A stretch of 14,034 bases of DNA, from contig JAEZRD010000081.1 of the NCBI GenBank assembly GCA_023440975.1, positions 1 through 14,034 of the forward strand, in the 5' to 3' direction. This document shows positions 6,863 to 14,034 of this stretch, one piece after another. A program made the translations under genes and the position numbers. Origin of the DNA: Methanobacteriota archaeon (GTDB taxonomy: Archaea; Methanobacteriota; Methanobacteria; Methanobacteriales; Methanobacteriaceae). Numbering within the stretch: the stretch's first letter is position 1; each line of letters opens with the position of its first letter. The notes beneath the pieces were generated by a model, which did not search any database, was not told the DNA's origin, and saw nothing but the letters and a program-made list of their open reading frames with translations.

Positions 6863-7486
6863 TTATAATAAAATTCCATATTGTGCAAGTAGCATGTATA
6901 CTCCTGCAAGGAAAATTAATATTCCACATATTTTATTGATTAAATTAGACCACTTGTTGATTTTTTCTAGGTTGATTTCTGATACGATAAATCCTATTAG
7001 GAATATTGTGAATGCAAAACCTAATGTATATAATAATAAGTTTAAACCTGTATATGCTACATTACCTCCTGAGATTGAAACTGTAATTAAACTCAAAAGA
7101 TATGATCCATAACATGGTGCCCAAGCTAATGAAGTTACTAAACCCATTAAAAATGATTTAACTAAACCCCCTTTATCATTATTAACTTTTAAATTAAAAT
7201 TAAATAAATTTAAATTAAAAATCAATATTAAACCTAAAATCATTAATATGATTGATGCAATAATCCTTACCCAATGCAAATAATGATTTATAGCTGCAGT
7301 AAATATCATTGATAAAATTATAGTTAAAAAGAAAACTATAAATAAACCTAAAGTAAATGAAACAACTTCAGATTTTTTTCTCTCTAAAAGTGAATAAGCT
7401 ACAACTATCGGAATTACAGGTAAAACACAAGGAGATAATACTGATGCTATACCCGCTAAAAATGATAGTATTGGGACTAAATCCAT
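6863..7486 (-). CDS. ccdA: CcdA/DsbD-type thiol-disulfide transmembrane transporter
   Basis: The 207-residue membrane protein has about six helices. Its two key cysteines are C20 in VLSPCVLPVIP and C125 in LAWAPCYGSYL. These paired, proline-flanked cysteines in helices 1 and 4 define the CcdA/DsbD-beta family, which passes electrons from cytoplasmic thioredoxin to a thiol protein outside the membrane. A third cysteine, C187, is in the last helix. The gene starts 12 bases after the thioredoxin-like gene, with a weak AGAGAG site overlapping the upstream stop, so the two are almost certainly co-transcribed. CcdA is classically named for cytochrome c maturation, but Methanobacteriales without cytochromes also have it, so here general extracytoplasmic thiol reduction is more likely. 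The DsbD function is split over two proteins. Confidence 0.9.
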   Translation of the reverse strand: MDLVPILSFLAGIASVLSPCVLPVIPIVVAYSLLERKKSEVVSFTLGLFIVFFLTIILSMIFTAAINHYLHWVRIIASIILMILGLILIFNLNLFNFNLKVNNDKGGLVKSFLMGLVTSLAWAPCYGSYLLSLITVSISGGNVAYTGLNLLLYTLGFAFTIFLIGFIVSEINLEKINKWSNLINKICGILIFLAGVYMLLAQYGILL

Positions 7487-7498
7487 AATTATTACTCT

Positions 7499-8014
7499 CT
7501 ATAATTTACTTAATAAATCACTTGCTGATTGGAATCCAGTGATACTTTCTTTTACATTCCCATTAGAATCCAAAATGATTAATGTAGGAAAACCAACAAC
7601 ACCATATTGACTGCATAAATCAGGGTTACTATCTCCATCGATTGCTACAGAAATATAATTATTGTTTAATTTTTCTTGAACATTAGAATCAGAATATGTT
7701 TCAGAATTCATTTTTTGACAATAGGCACAGGAACTAGAACCAAATTCTATAAATATTGGTTTATTTTCTTTTTTTGATACAGTTAATGCTTCATTTAAAT
7801 CAGTGTACCATGTGATATGATTTGCTTGAACAGTTGAATTACTTCCCTGTGCAGCGTTGGTTACTGCTGTGTTTGATGAAGTAGTGACAGCTGATGAATT
7901 TACTGTGTTTGTTTGATTGTTTTCATTTTGAAAATTATTAGTTATTGCAAATGCAGACAATAGAATTACAATTAATATTAGGACCAATAATATCCAAGTT
8001 GTTTTTTCTTTCAT
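7499..8014 (-). CDS. Membrane-anchored extracytoplasmic thioredoxin-like protein
   Basis: The 171-residue protein has an N-terminal membrane anchor (about 7-24) with no lipobox Cys. A Ser/Thr/Asn/Ala-rich linker (about 25-65) leads to a thioredoxin domain (about 66-171). The active site is C96-A-Y-C99 in FGSSSCAYCQKM, with the cis-proline loop GVVGFPTLI (P143). C134 is an additional cysteine. CxYC-type centres are common in extracytoplasmic reductases that partner CcdA. The domain should face outward, the side from which CcdA delivers electrons. It is first in the operon with ccdA and the DUF1932-type gene. I see no SD before the ATG (ACAATTTAAAAC), so translation may depend on a leader of uncertain, short length. 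Confidence 0.9.
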   Translation of the reverse strand: MKEKTTWILLVLILIVILLSAFAITNNFQNENNQTNTVNSSAVTTSSNTAVTNAAQGSNSTVQANHITWYTDLNEALTVSKKENKPIFIEFGSSSCAYCQKMNSETYSDSNVQEKLNNNYISVAIDGDSNPDLCSQYGVVGFPTLIILDSNGNVKESITGFQSASDLLSKL

Positions 8015-8036
8015 GTTTTAAATTGTTAACATTGTC

Positions 8037-8048
8037 AGTATATATACT
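8037..8048 (-). promoter_or_regulatory. 12-bp palindrome at the predicted start site of the redox operon
   Basis: AGTATATATACT is a perfect 12-bp palindrome. It sits about 25 bases downstream of the TATA box at 8060-8073, at the expected initiation point of the thioredoxin-ccdA operon. It may be a binding site for a dimeric repressor, or simply A/T-rich promoter sequence. Confidence 0.3.
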
Positions 8049-8059
8049 TAACGAATTTG

Positions 8060-8073
8060 TTTATAAATATACG
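8060..8073 (-). promoter_or_regulatory. Predicted TATA box of the thioredoxin-ccdA operon
   Basis: The minus strand reads GTATATTTATAAA, a good archaeal TATA element about 50 bases before the ATG at 8014. Initiation is expected near 8040. Confidence 0.5.
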
Positions 8074-8100
8074 AATAAAAATAGTTTTGAAAAAAATAAA

Positions 8101-8166
8101 GAGTCCTAAAAAAAGATGAAAAGAAAAATAAAAATTTTCCAACACAAACTTTTTTTTTTAAGACTC
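8101..8166 (-). terminator. Inverted repeat with oligo-T, terminator of the adhesin gene
   Basis: GAGTCCTAAAAAAAG (8101-8115) and its near-complement ending AAGACTC (8149-8166) form an imperfect inverted repeat with a ~33-base spacer. One C:A mismatch interrupts GAGTC plus an A/T stem. On the minus strand it follows the adhesin stop by about 40 bases and gives runs of 6-7 T. It therefore probably terminates adhesin transcription before the redox operon promoter. Confidence 0.5.
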
Positions 8167-8202
8167 CGAAAAAAGCCCTTAAAAATTTTCCCATAAAATC
8201 TT

Positions 8203-11200
8203 CTAACCAGCAACAACACTAATAGTAGCAGAAGCACTACTAGAAGTATACTTACTAGTACCACCATAACTACATTGAGCAGTATATTCACCTAAACCAA
8301 GATTAATAGCTAATTGATACTCACCATTAGTATCAGTAGTAACCCAATAAACCTTAGAAGCACCACTAGAAAGTCTAGTTAAATTCAATGCAATATGTTG
8401 ACCAATAACAGGATTTCCAAGTTTATCAGTTAATTTACCTGTGAAGTTTTGACCAGCACCATAAGGTTGTTTAAATGTATTAGCAGTTAAAATAGTACTA
8501 GTACGATTATCATCAGCAGATTTAACTATAATACTTGCAATACCACTAGTATTAGCATAATAGTTTTTAGAACCACCATAACTAGCCCAACCAGTATAAG
8601 ATCCAACAGCAAGATTAATTTGTAAATACCAATAACCATCAGTATCAGTAGTAACCCAATAAACCTTAGAAGCACCATTACTTACTTTAGTTAAATTCAA
8701 TGCAATATGTTGACCTACAATAGGATTACCATATTGATCCAGTAAACGACCAGTAAAGTTTTGACCAGCACCAACAGTTTCAGTGAAATTATATGCAATC
8801 AAATTAGTATAACGCATTGAACTACCATTAACAACATTTAATACAGTAGTTGCAACATTACTTGCATAATAATTAGAATCACCTGCAAATTTACTAGTAA
8901 TAGTGTAAGTTCCAATACCATAATTATCTAAAAGCACAGTAACTTTACCAGAACTATCAGTAACATAATCAAAAGTAGTTGATTTAGTACCATTAACTAT
9001 AGTTACACTTACAACCTCATTAGTTAAAACCTTACCATTAACATCAGTTAATGTAACAGTGTAAGTTCCACTACCCGGATAAGTAATTGTAATAGCAGAG
9101 TCAGTTGTAAGGTTAGTGCTAAGTTTAGTACTACTTATAGTGAATTTAGAAGATCCATTAGTACCAGATATTGTATCAGTTCCTGGATAATTCCAAGTTA
9201 TTGAATAATTACCTGTAGGATAATTAGATAAATCTAAAGTTCCAATACCATTTGAATCTGTAGTAACAGTATAAGTAATAGTATTTGTACCATTAGATAC
9301 TGTAACAGTAATTGTTTGACCAGATAATGGATTTCCATTACTAGTTAAGTTTAATTTATAATGATTATTACTACTATCAAAACTACCAGTAATCTTTGAA
9401 GTTGCAGATTCTGAAATTGTAATAGTATTAGATCCTCTACTTGAAGAGTAAGTACTATCACCACCGAATTTATAACTAACTGAGTATGTTCCTGCACTAA
9501 GACCAGATACAGTAATAGTTGCTTGACCCGCACTATCAGTTGTAGCAGTATAAGTCTTTCCATTTACAGTGAAACTAATTGTCTTACCAGATATAAGTCT
9601 ACCAGTAGTAGTTGATAATGTTACAGTAAATGTTACATCCTCACCAACAACACCTGAAACATCATTACCACTTAATTCAGTAGTGATAGTTGTTGGAACA
9701 GGTATAGGAGGATTATTAACTGTAATATAACATTCTCCAGTACAAGGAGCATTATCACCTTTTCCATTATAACTTAATTTTATAGTGTATTTCAATCCTC
9801 CAGTAAGATTAGTTGTTGGAATACTTACAGTTACAGTTCCGTTAGGACCTGTTGTAGCACTATAAATTGGATTATTTTTACCATACATTATTTGATAATA
9901 AACTGTTTGATTAGCTATTCCAGTACCATTTGCATTCTTAAGAGTGATTGTGATACTACCAGCACTTCCAACAGTAACTGTTGAATCTGTACCAGATATA
10001 CTTGAATATGCACCTGTAGTAACACCTATATTTAATGTTTGATTATCTATAGTTGCACTAATATTATAACTTCCAGATGAATTTGAAGCTGTATATGTAG
10101 TGTTAAACTCATTATTTGAAAGAGTTCCACTATTCGGAGTAATAATTCCATTATTAACTTCAAATGTTACATTTCTACTTGGTAAAATATCTGTTAAATC
10201 ACCAAGTATATCAGTTCCATTACCATATTGATTTAAACTTACAGTTACAGGTGCATTTTGATTAACATTCACTTTAGCTGATGACATGTTTAAAGTCATC
10301 ATTACCCAATTACCAGGATTCTTAGCAGGTAAATCACCAGTAGAATTTTTAACAAGTATATAACTGTTAGAAACTAAGAATAATGTATTATTTCCCCACC
10401 AATTATAATTTGCATTAAAACCATTTGCAGAATAAATAATATTATTCTTATCTCCAGTGTTGTTAATTAAAACTGAATATGTAATATCAGTGTAATTATT
10501 TGAATAAATTGCAGAACCATAATTAGTAGCTGTGTTATTTATTAAAACTGAATGTATAACAGTAGCGTCTCCATTATTTACAAATATAGCTCCACCAGAT
10601 CCAGTACCTCCTGTTGAAGTAGCATTATTATTTATAAATGTTGAATTATCTATTAATGCTGAATCATTAGCATAAATTGCACCACCAGTAGTAGTACCAG
10701 TAGATGATTTAACTATATTTCCAGTGAAAGTTGTTCCATTAACTGTTACATTTTGGCTTGTGTAAATTGCACCACCAGAAGTACCCGCAGTATTATTTAC
10801 ATATGATGATTTAATTGTTGATACATTTCCAACAGAGTAAATTGCACCACCATAAGTTCCTGCATTATTGTTAATAAAGTTAACATTAGTAGTTGTTACA
10901 TTATTATTAGAGTATAATGCACCACCAGAAAGGGTTGCAGTGTTATTTGTGAAAGTTCCACCTGTAGTTGTTAATGTGTTATTAGAAAATATTGCACCAC
11001 CAGAAACTGTAGCATTATTTGATGTGAAGTCAACATTTGTTGTTTCTACTTTACCATTGGAATAAATAGCACCACCAGAACTAGTTGCATTATTACCAGT
11101 GAAACTAGAATCTCCAACAATTACTGTGATAGTGTTGTTATTAGAGAATATTGCACCACCAGTACTAGCAGTATTATTATCAAAGCTTGACTTACTTACA

Positions 11201-14034
11201 TTGATTCCATTTTCAACATAAACAGCACCACCGAAACTATTGGAATCTGTTGCTTTATTATTTATAAATTCAGATTTTGTTATAGTTACATTGTTTGCTG
11301 AGGATATAGCTCCTCCAGATTTAATTGCAGAGTTATTTATGAAGTTAACATTATTAAGTTCTAATTCTCCATTTGATCTTATTGCTCCTCCTGATCCGTT
11401 AGTTACATTAGCTTTATTATTAGTAAAGTTGGAGTCTGTTACATTTATAACTGAATTAACATCATTAGTGAATATTGCTCCTCCTGAACCTGCAGTGTTA
11501 TTATCAAAGTTGGAATCTTTTACTTTAATATTATTTGAGTTAATGAATATTGCTCCACCATAACTTGTTGCAGTATTATTTGCAAAGCTTACATTTTGAA
11601 CTTCAGCACCATTAGAGTAGATTGCACCACCAAATGCAGTATTATCACCAGTTGCTGATGCAGAGTTATTTATAAACTTAGCATTTGTAGCATTAACAAA
11701 TCCAGTTGCATAGATTGCACCACCAGAATTATTAGTTGATGTTGAATTTACTTTATTTCCTGTGAAGTTTGTATTGTTAACAATCACATTCATTGTTGTG
11801 AATATTGCTCCACCAGAAGTTCCTGCAGTGTTATTATCAAAGTTATCTCCTATAGTTGAAATGTTGTTATTGGAGTAAACAGCACCACCAGAAGTACCAG
11901 CGAAGTTATTTGTTAAGTTTGTGTTTACTAAATTAGCAGTTCCATTTGCAAATATTGCACCACCAGAAACTGTGGTTGCAGTGTTATTTGTAAATATTGC
12001 TGTATCAGTTGTTATTTTACCATTTGAGTATAATGCTCCACCAGAAACAGTTGCAGTGTTATTGATGAAACTGGATTTTGTAGCATTTATAAGGGAATCT
12101 GGATTATTTGTAAATATTGATCCACCATATTTAGTTGCAGTGTTATTTGTGAAAGTTGAGTTATATGCTGTAACCTTAGTATTTGAGTATATGGCTCCTC
12201 CTGTACCTTCAGTTGAATTTACTTTATTTCCAGTGAAGTTAGATCCATTTGTAATTACTCCTTGATTTGCATATATAGCTCCACCAGCAGTACCTGCAGT
12301 ATTGTTAATAAAGTTAACATTTGTGGCTGAAACATTGCCAGTTTCTGAGTAGATTGCACCACCTGAAACATTTGCAAAGTTATTTGTGAATTCTGTTCCA
12401 TTTTCAACAATTACATTATTTTTTGCAAATATAGCTCCACCAGAGGTGCTAGTTGCATTATTTCCTGTGAATTTATTAGCATTAATTGTTACATTGCTTA
12501 AAGAGTATAATGCTCCTCCAGTTTTTGCTGTGTTGTTTTCAAATTCTGATTTTATAGAGGTTATATTCTTTTCTGAATAGATTGCTCCACCAAATGCAGT
12601 ATTATCACCATTTGCTGATGCAGAGTTATTTACAAACTTGGAATTTGTAACATTTACAATTCCAGTTGTGAATATTGCACCACCAGAAGTATTTCCAGTT
12701 GTGGAATTTACTTTGTTTCCAGTGAAAGTGGTTCCATTAACTTTTACTGTATTATTAGCGAATATTGCTCCACCTTGAACACTTGCAGTGTTATTTGTGA
12801 AGTTATCATTAATAGTTGAAACAGTTCCAGTTGTGTATAATGCACCACCCGCAGTACCTGCAGTGTTATTAATGAAATTAGAACCATTTGTTACTATATT
12901 ATTATTCGCAAATATTGCACCCCCAGAAGTAGTTTTTGCAGTGTTATTAATGAAGTCTGTACTTGTTGTGTTTACTGTAGTAGTTGAATATATTGCACCA
13001 CCTGAAACTGTTGCAGTGTTATTTGTGAATTTTGAATCTTTTGTTGTGACATTGTTTTTAGCATAGATTGCTCCACCAAATTGTGCAGTGTTATTTGTGA
13101 AATTAGATTCATTAGTTACATTAACTATTCCAGTTGCAGAATAGATTGCTCCACCTGCTGAATTTTCAGTGCTTATATTTACATTATTTAATGTGAAATT
13201 AGTATTTTTAACAGTCACATTATCATTTGCAAATATTGCACCACCTTGAACATTTGCACTGTTATTTGTGAATTTAGCATCAGTTGATGAGACATTAGCA
13301 GTTGAGTATATTGCACCACCTGCTTCATTTGCGAAGTTATCAGTAAATTCAGTGCCAGTTACTGTAACATTTTTATTGGCAAATATTGCACCACCTGAAC
13401 CAGAAGTAGCGGTAGCATTATTACCAGTGAATTTTCCATTAGTAGTGGTTACAGTGCCTATTGAGTAGATTGCACCACCAGAAGTTCCAGCTGTGTTATT
13501 ATTAAATCCAACATTATTTGAAATTACATTATCTCCAGAGTAGATTGCACCACCATAAGAAATATTGTTTCCAGTTGCATTGTTATTTGTGAAGTTTGTA
13601 TCTGTTACATTAACTTTACCTGTTGCATATATTGCTCCACCATAAGTTACATTAGTTCCATTTGCAGTGTTATTTGTGAAACTTGCATTGATTGCATTAA
13701 CTGTAGTATTAGAATATATTGCTCCACCTGCTGCAACTTGAGTTTTATTTGTTGAGTTTACTTTGTTTCCTATAAAGCTTGTTCCATTAACTGTTACATT
13801 CTTAGTTGCAAATATTGCACCACCTTGAATGCCTGCAGTGTTATTTATGAAACTACCATTAATTGTTGAAACAGTACTAGTGTATGAGTAAATAGCTCCA
13901 CCTGCAGTTCCTACAGTGTTATTTGTGAAATTAGAATTAATGCTTGTTACATTATTACTTGCAAATATTGCACCACCAGAAACTGTGGTTGCAGTGTTAT
14001 TATTAAAGTTACTGTTATTTGTTAATACATATCC
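8203..14034 (-). CDS. Giant adhesin-like Asn/Thr-rich surface protein, 5'-truncated by window edge
   Basis: The frame is open from the right edge to a TAG stop at 8203-8205, giving at least 1943 residues; the N-terminus and signal peptide are outside. Internal GTG codons such as 13218 are not the start. Residues encoded by 14034 to about 10405 form a long beta-helix of about 43 repeats of ~28 residues, with the signature F-x-N-N-T-A ... G-G-A-I-[Y/F]-[S/A]. These are the GGA[ILV] and FxxN motifs known from chlamydial Pmp proteins. The helix ends at a YNWWGNN block (about 10390-10404). About seven Ig-like domains of ~90-106 residues follow. Such proteins are the 'Asn/Thr-rich large protein' or adhesin-like family of gut methanogens and probably mediate surface binding. 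No C-terminal membrane helix, sorting signal or pseudomurein-binding repeat is visible, so anchoring is unexplained here. Only three cysteines occur: an APCTGEC pair near 9750 and one at about 8276. Confidence 0.95.
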   Translation of the reverse strand, partial: GYVLTNNSNFNNNTATTVSGGAIFASNNVTSINSNFTNNTVGTAGGAIYSYTSTVSTINGSFINNTAGIQGGAIFATKNVTVNGTSFIGNKVNSTNKTQVAAGGAIYSNTTVNAINASFTNNTANGTNVTYGGAIYATGKVNVTDTNFTNNNATGNNISYGGAIYSGDNVISNNVGFNNNTAGTSGGAIYSIGTVTTTNGKFTGNNATATSGSGGAIFANKNVTVTGTEFTDNFANEAGGAIYSTANVSSTDAKFTNNSANVQGGAIFANDNVTVKNTNFTLNNVNISTENSAGGAIYSATGIVNVTNESNFTNNTAQFGGAIYAKNNVTTKDSKFTNNTATVSGGAIYSTTTVNTTSTDFINNTAKTTSGGAIFANNNIVTNGSNFINNTAGTAGGALYTTGTVSTINDNFTNNTASVQGGAIFANNTVKVNGTTFTGNKVNSTTGNTSGGAIFTTGIVNVTNSKFVNNSASANGDNTAFGGAIYSEKNITSIKSEFENNTAKTGGALYSLSNVTINANKFTGNNATSTSGGAIFAKNNVIVENGTEFTNNFANVSGGAIYSETGNVSATNVNFINNTAGTAGGAIYANQGVITNGSNFTGNKVNSTEGTGGAIYSNTKVTAYNSTFTNNTATKYGGSIFTNNPDSLINATKSSFINNTATVSGGALYSNGKITTDTAIFTNNTATTVSGGAIFANGTANLVNTNLTNNFAGTSGGAVYSNNNISTIGDNFDNNTAGTSGGAIFTTMNVIVNNTNFTGNKVNSTSTNNSGGAIYATGFVNATNAKFINNSASATGDNTAFGGAIYSNGAEVQNVSFANNTATSYGGAIFINSNNIKVKDSNFDNNTAGSGGAIFTNDVNSVINVTDSNFTNNKANVTNGSGGAIRSNGELELNNVNFINNSAIKSGGAISSANNVTITKSEFINNKATDSNSFGGAVYVENGINVSKSSFDNNTASTGGAIFSNNNTITVIVGDSSFTGNNATSSGGAIYSNGKVETTNVDFTSNNATVSGGAIFSNNTLTTTGGTFTNNTATLSGGALYSNNNVTTTNVNFINNNAGTYGGAIYSVGNVSTIKSSYVNNTAGTSGGAIYTSQNVTVNGTTFTGNIVKSSTGTTTGGAIYANDSALIDNSTFINNNATSTGGTGSGGAIFVNNGDATVIHSVLINNTATNYGSAIYSNNYTDITYSVLINNTGDKNNIIYSANGFNANYNWWGNNTLFLVSNSYILVKNSTGDLPAKNPGNWVMMTLNMSSAKVNVNQNAPVTVSLNQYGNGTDILGDLTDILPSRNVTFEVNNGIITPNSGTLSNNEFNTTYTASNSSGSYNISATIDNQTLNIGVTTGAYSSISGTDSTVTVGSAGSITITLKNANGTGIANQTVYYQIMYGKNNPIYSATTGPNGTVTVSIPTTNLTGGLKYTIKLSYNGKGDNAPCTGECYITVNNPPIPVPTTITTELSGNDVSGVVGEDVTFTVTLSTTTGRLISGKTISFTVNGKTYTATTDSAGQATITVSGLSAGTYSVSYKFGGDSTYSSSRGSNTITISESATSKITGSFDSSNNHYKLNLTSNGNPLSGQTITVTVSNGTNTITYTVTTDSNGIGTLDLSNYPTGNYSITWNYPGTDTISGTNGSSKFTISSTKLSTNLTTDSAITITYPGSGTYTVTLTDVNGKVLTNEVVSVTIVNGTKSTTFDYVTDSSGKVTVLLDNYGIGTYTITSKFAGDSNYYASNVATTVLNVVNGSSMRYTNLIAYNFTETVGAGQNFTGRLLDQYGNPIVGQHIALNLTKVSNGASKVYWVTTDTDGYWYLQINLAVGSYTGWASYGGSKNYYANTSGIASIIVKSADDNRTSTILTANTFKQPYGAGQNFTGKLTDKLGNPVIGQHIALNLTRLSSGASKVYWVTTDTNGEYQLAINLGLGEYTAQCSYGGTSKYTSSSASATISVVAG
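8206..8832 (-). repeat. Recently duplicated last two Ig-like domains
   Basis: The final two domains share GAGQNFTG, GQHIALNLT and GASKVYWVTTDT. At DNA level, 37 bases at 8329-8365 recur at 8641-8677 and 28 bases at 8376-8403 recur at 8688-8715, both at an offset of 312 bases. This exceeds the similarity among the other Ig domains. Confidence 0.85.
8206..10302 (-). repeat. Tandem Ig-like domains at the C-terminus of the adhesin
   Basis: Seven domains are inferred from recurring [T/S]TDSxGxxTxxxxxxxxGxYxxxxxxxGxxxYxxS patterns. Approximate spans, in coding order, are 10302-10024, 10023-9715, 9714-9412, 9411-9136, 9135-8833, 8832-8524 and 8523-8206. They resemble bacterial Ig-like (Big) domains that act as a stalk. 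The first two are more divergent. Boundaries are approximate by about 10 residues. Confidence 0.7.
11600..11780 (-). repeat. Higher-order duplicated block, copy A
   Basis: The stretch matches 12560-12740 at a constant offset of exactly 960 bases (320 codons). It includes CACCAAATGCAGTATTATCA (11628-11647 and 12588-12607) and GCTGATGCAGAGTTATTTA. It encodes the insert NNSASATGDNTAFGGAIYS, flanked by GNKVNST. This is a larger unit than the single rung. Confidence 0.8.
12560..12740 (-). repeat. Higher-order duplicated block, copy B
   Basis: This is the partner of 11600-11780, encoding NNSASANGDNTAFGGAIYS in the same register. The constant 960-base offset without indels over ~180 bases indicates a segmental duplication or ongoing gene conversion rather than independent rung drift. 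Confidence 0.8.

Larger units (their letters stand above)
10405..14034 (-). repeat. Beta-helix repeat array (Pmp-like GGAI/FxxN units)
   Basis: About 1210 visible codons hold about 43 GGA[I/L/V] or GGSI motifs, plus one degenerate GSAIYS, at 20-40-residue spacing. Rungs tend to alternate between GGAIYS and GGAIFA forms. At DNA level the recurrent plus-strand string is ATTGCACCACCAGAA with variants, followed by GCAGTGTTATTTGTGAA. The repeat continues past the right edge. Consistency is highest in the middle; the units nearest the Ig region (10440-10560) are degenerate. Confidence 0.93.

Noticed and set aside
6850..6909. Longer N-terminus for the DUF1932-type protein starting at 6909
   Set aside because: The additional 20 residues overlap the ccdA-like gene, do not look like a Rossmann start, and the SD at 6853-6858 supports the later ATG.
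8106..8291. 61-residue minus-strand frame over the end of the adhesin gene
   Set aside because: It overlaps the adhesin coding region and its terminator; its Val/Leu/Phe richness is due to frame shift of repeats and T runs.
13218..13218. GTG at 13218 as the adhesin start
   Set aside because: The frame remains open upstream to the window edge with the same rung pattern, so the true start is beyond 14034.
10868..13468. Many plus-strand open frames with repeating NIAPPETVAVLF-like peptides opposite the adhesin
   Set aside because: They are the reverse complement of the GGAIFA/FxNNTA repeat; the periodic peptide is produced by the adhesin repeat and the frames are interrupted. No start signals were seen.
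10405..14034. CRISPR-like regular repeats
   Set aside because: The repeats are in frame, degenerate, of unequal spacing, and encode a continuous protein.

Overview
The window looks like part of a host-associated methanogen of the order Methanobacteriales, most likely Methanosphaera (M. stadtmanae or a close relative). The evidence is the archaeal 16S rRNA 5' end at the left edge, the methanogenesis enzyme Mer, very high A/T content, TATA-box promoters with GGTGA/AGGAGG ribosome binding sites, and a giant Asn/Thr-rich adhesin-like surface protein of the type abundant in that genus.

Layout. 1-119 (minus) is the 5' end of a 16S rRNA gene. 120-815 is a gene-free, A/T-rich rRNA leader and promoter region with several small hairpins, and it also holds the promoter of the next gene. 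816-1763 (+) is a radical SAM protein of the spore-photoproduct-lyase-like family. 1874-2839 (-) is mer, F420-dependent methylene-tetrahydromethanopterin reductase. It is divergent from 3021-4115 (+), a radical SAM enzyme of the archaeosine-synthesis (RaSEA) family. Then come a small six-helix membrane protein of HdeD/DUF308 type (4185-4667, TTG start) and a TmcAL/YlbM-like nucleotidyltransferase (4796-6103). The last gene ends tail to tail, with overlapping stop codons, against a minus-strand operon.

That operon, read from 8014 down to 6100, encodes a membrane-anchored thioredoxin-like protein, a CcdA-type thiol/disulfide transmembrane transporter and an NAD(P)-binding dehydrogenase with a DUF1932-like C-terminus. 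The first two form a plausible route for carrying reducing power out across the membrane. Upstream on the same strand, 8203 to beyond the right edge is the adhesin-like protein: at least 1943 residues, with about 43 Pmp-like beta-helix repeats followed by about seven Ig-like domains. Its N-terminus and signal peptide lie outside the window.

Two genes (RaSEA-like, TmcAL-like) point to tRNA modification beside an rRNA operon, but they have separate promoters and no operon links them. I found no CRISPR array, insertion sequence, integrase or clear defence system. The most unusual material is the internal architecture of the adhesin gene (higher-order duplications in register, a sequon in most rungs, a recently duplicated C-terminal domain pair) and its redox-operon neighbour.
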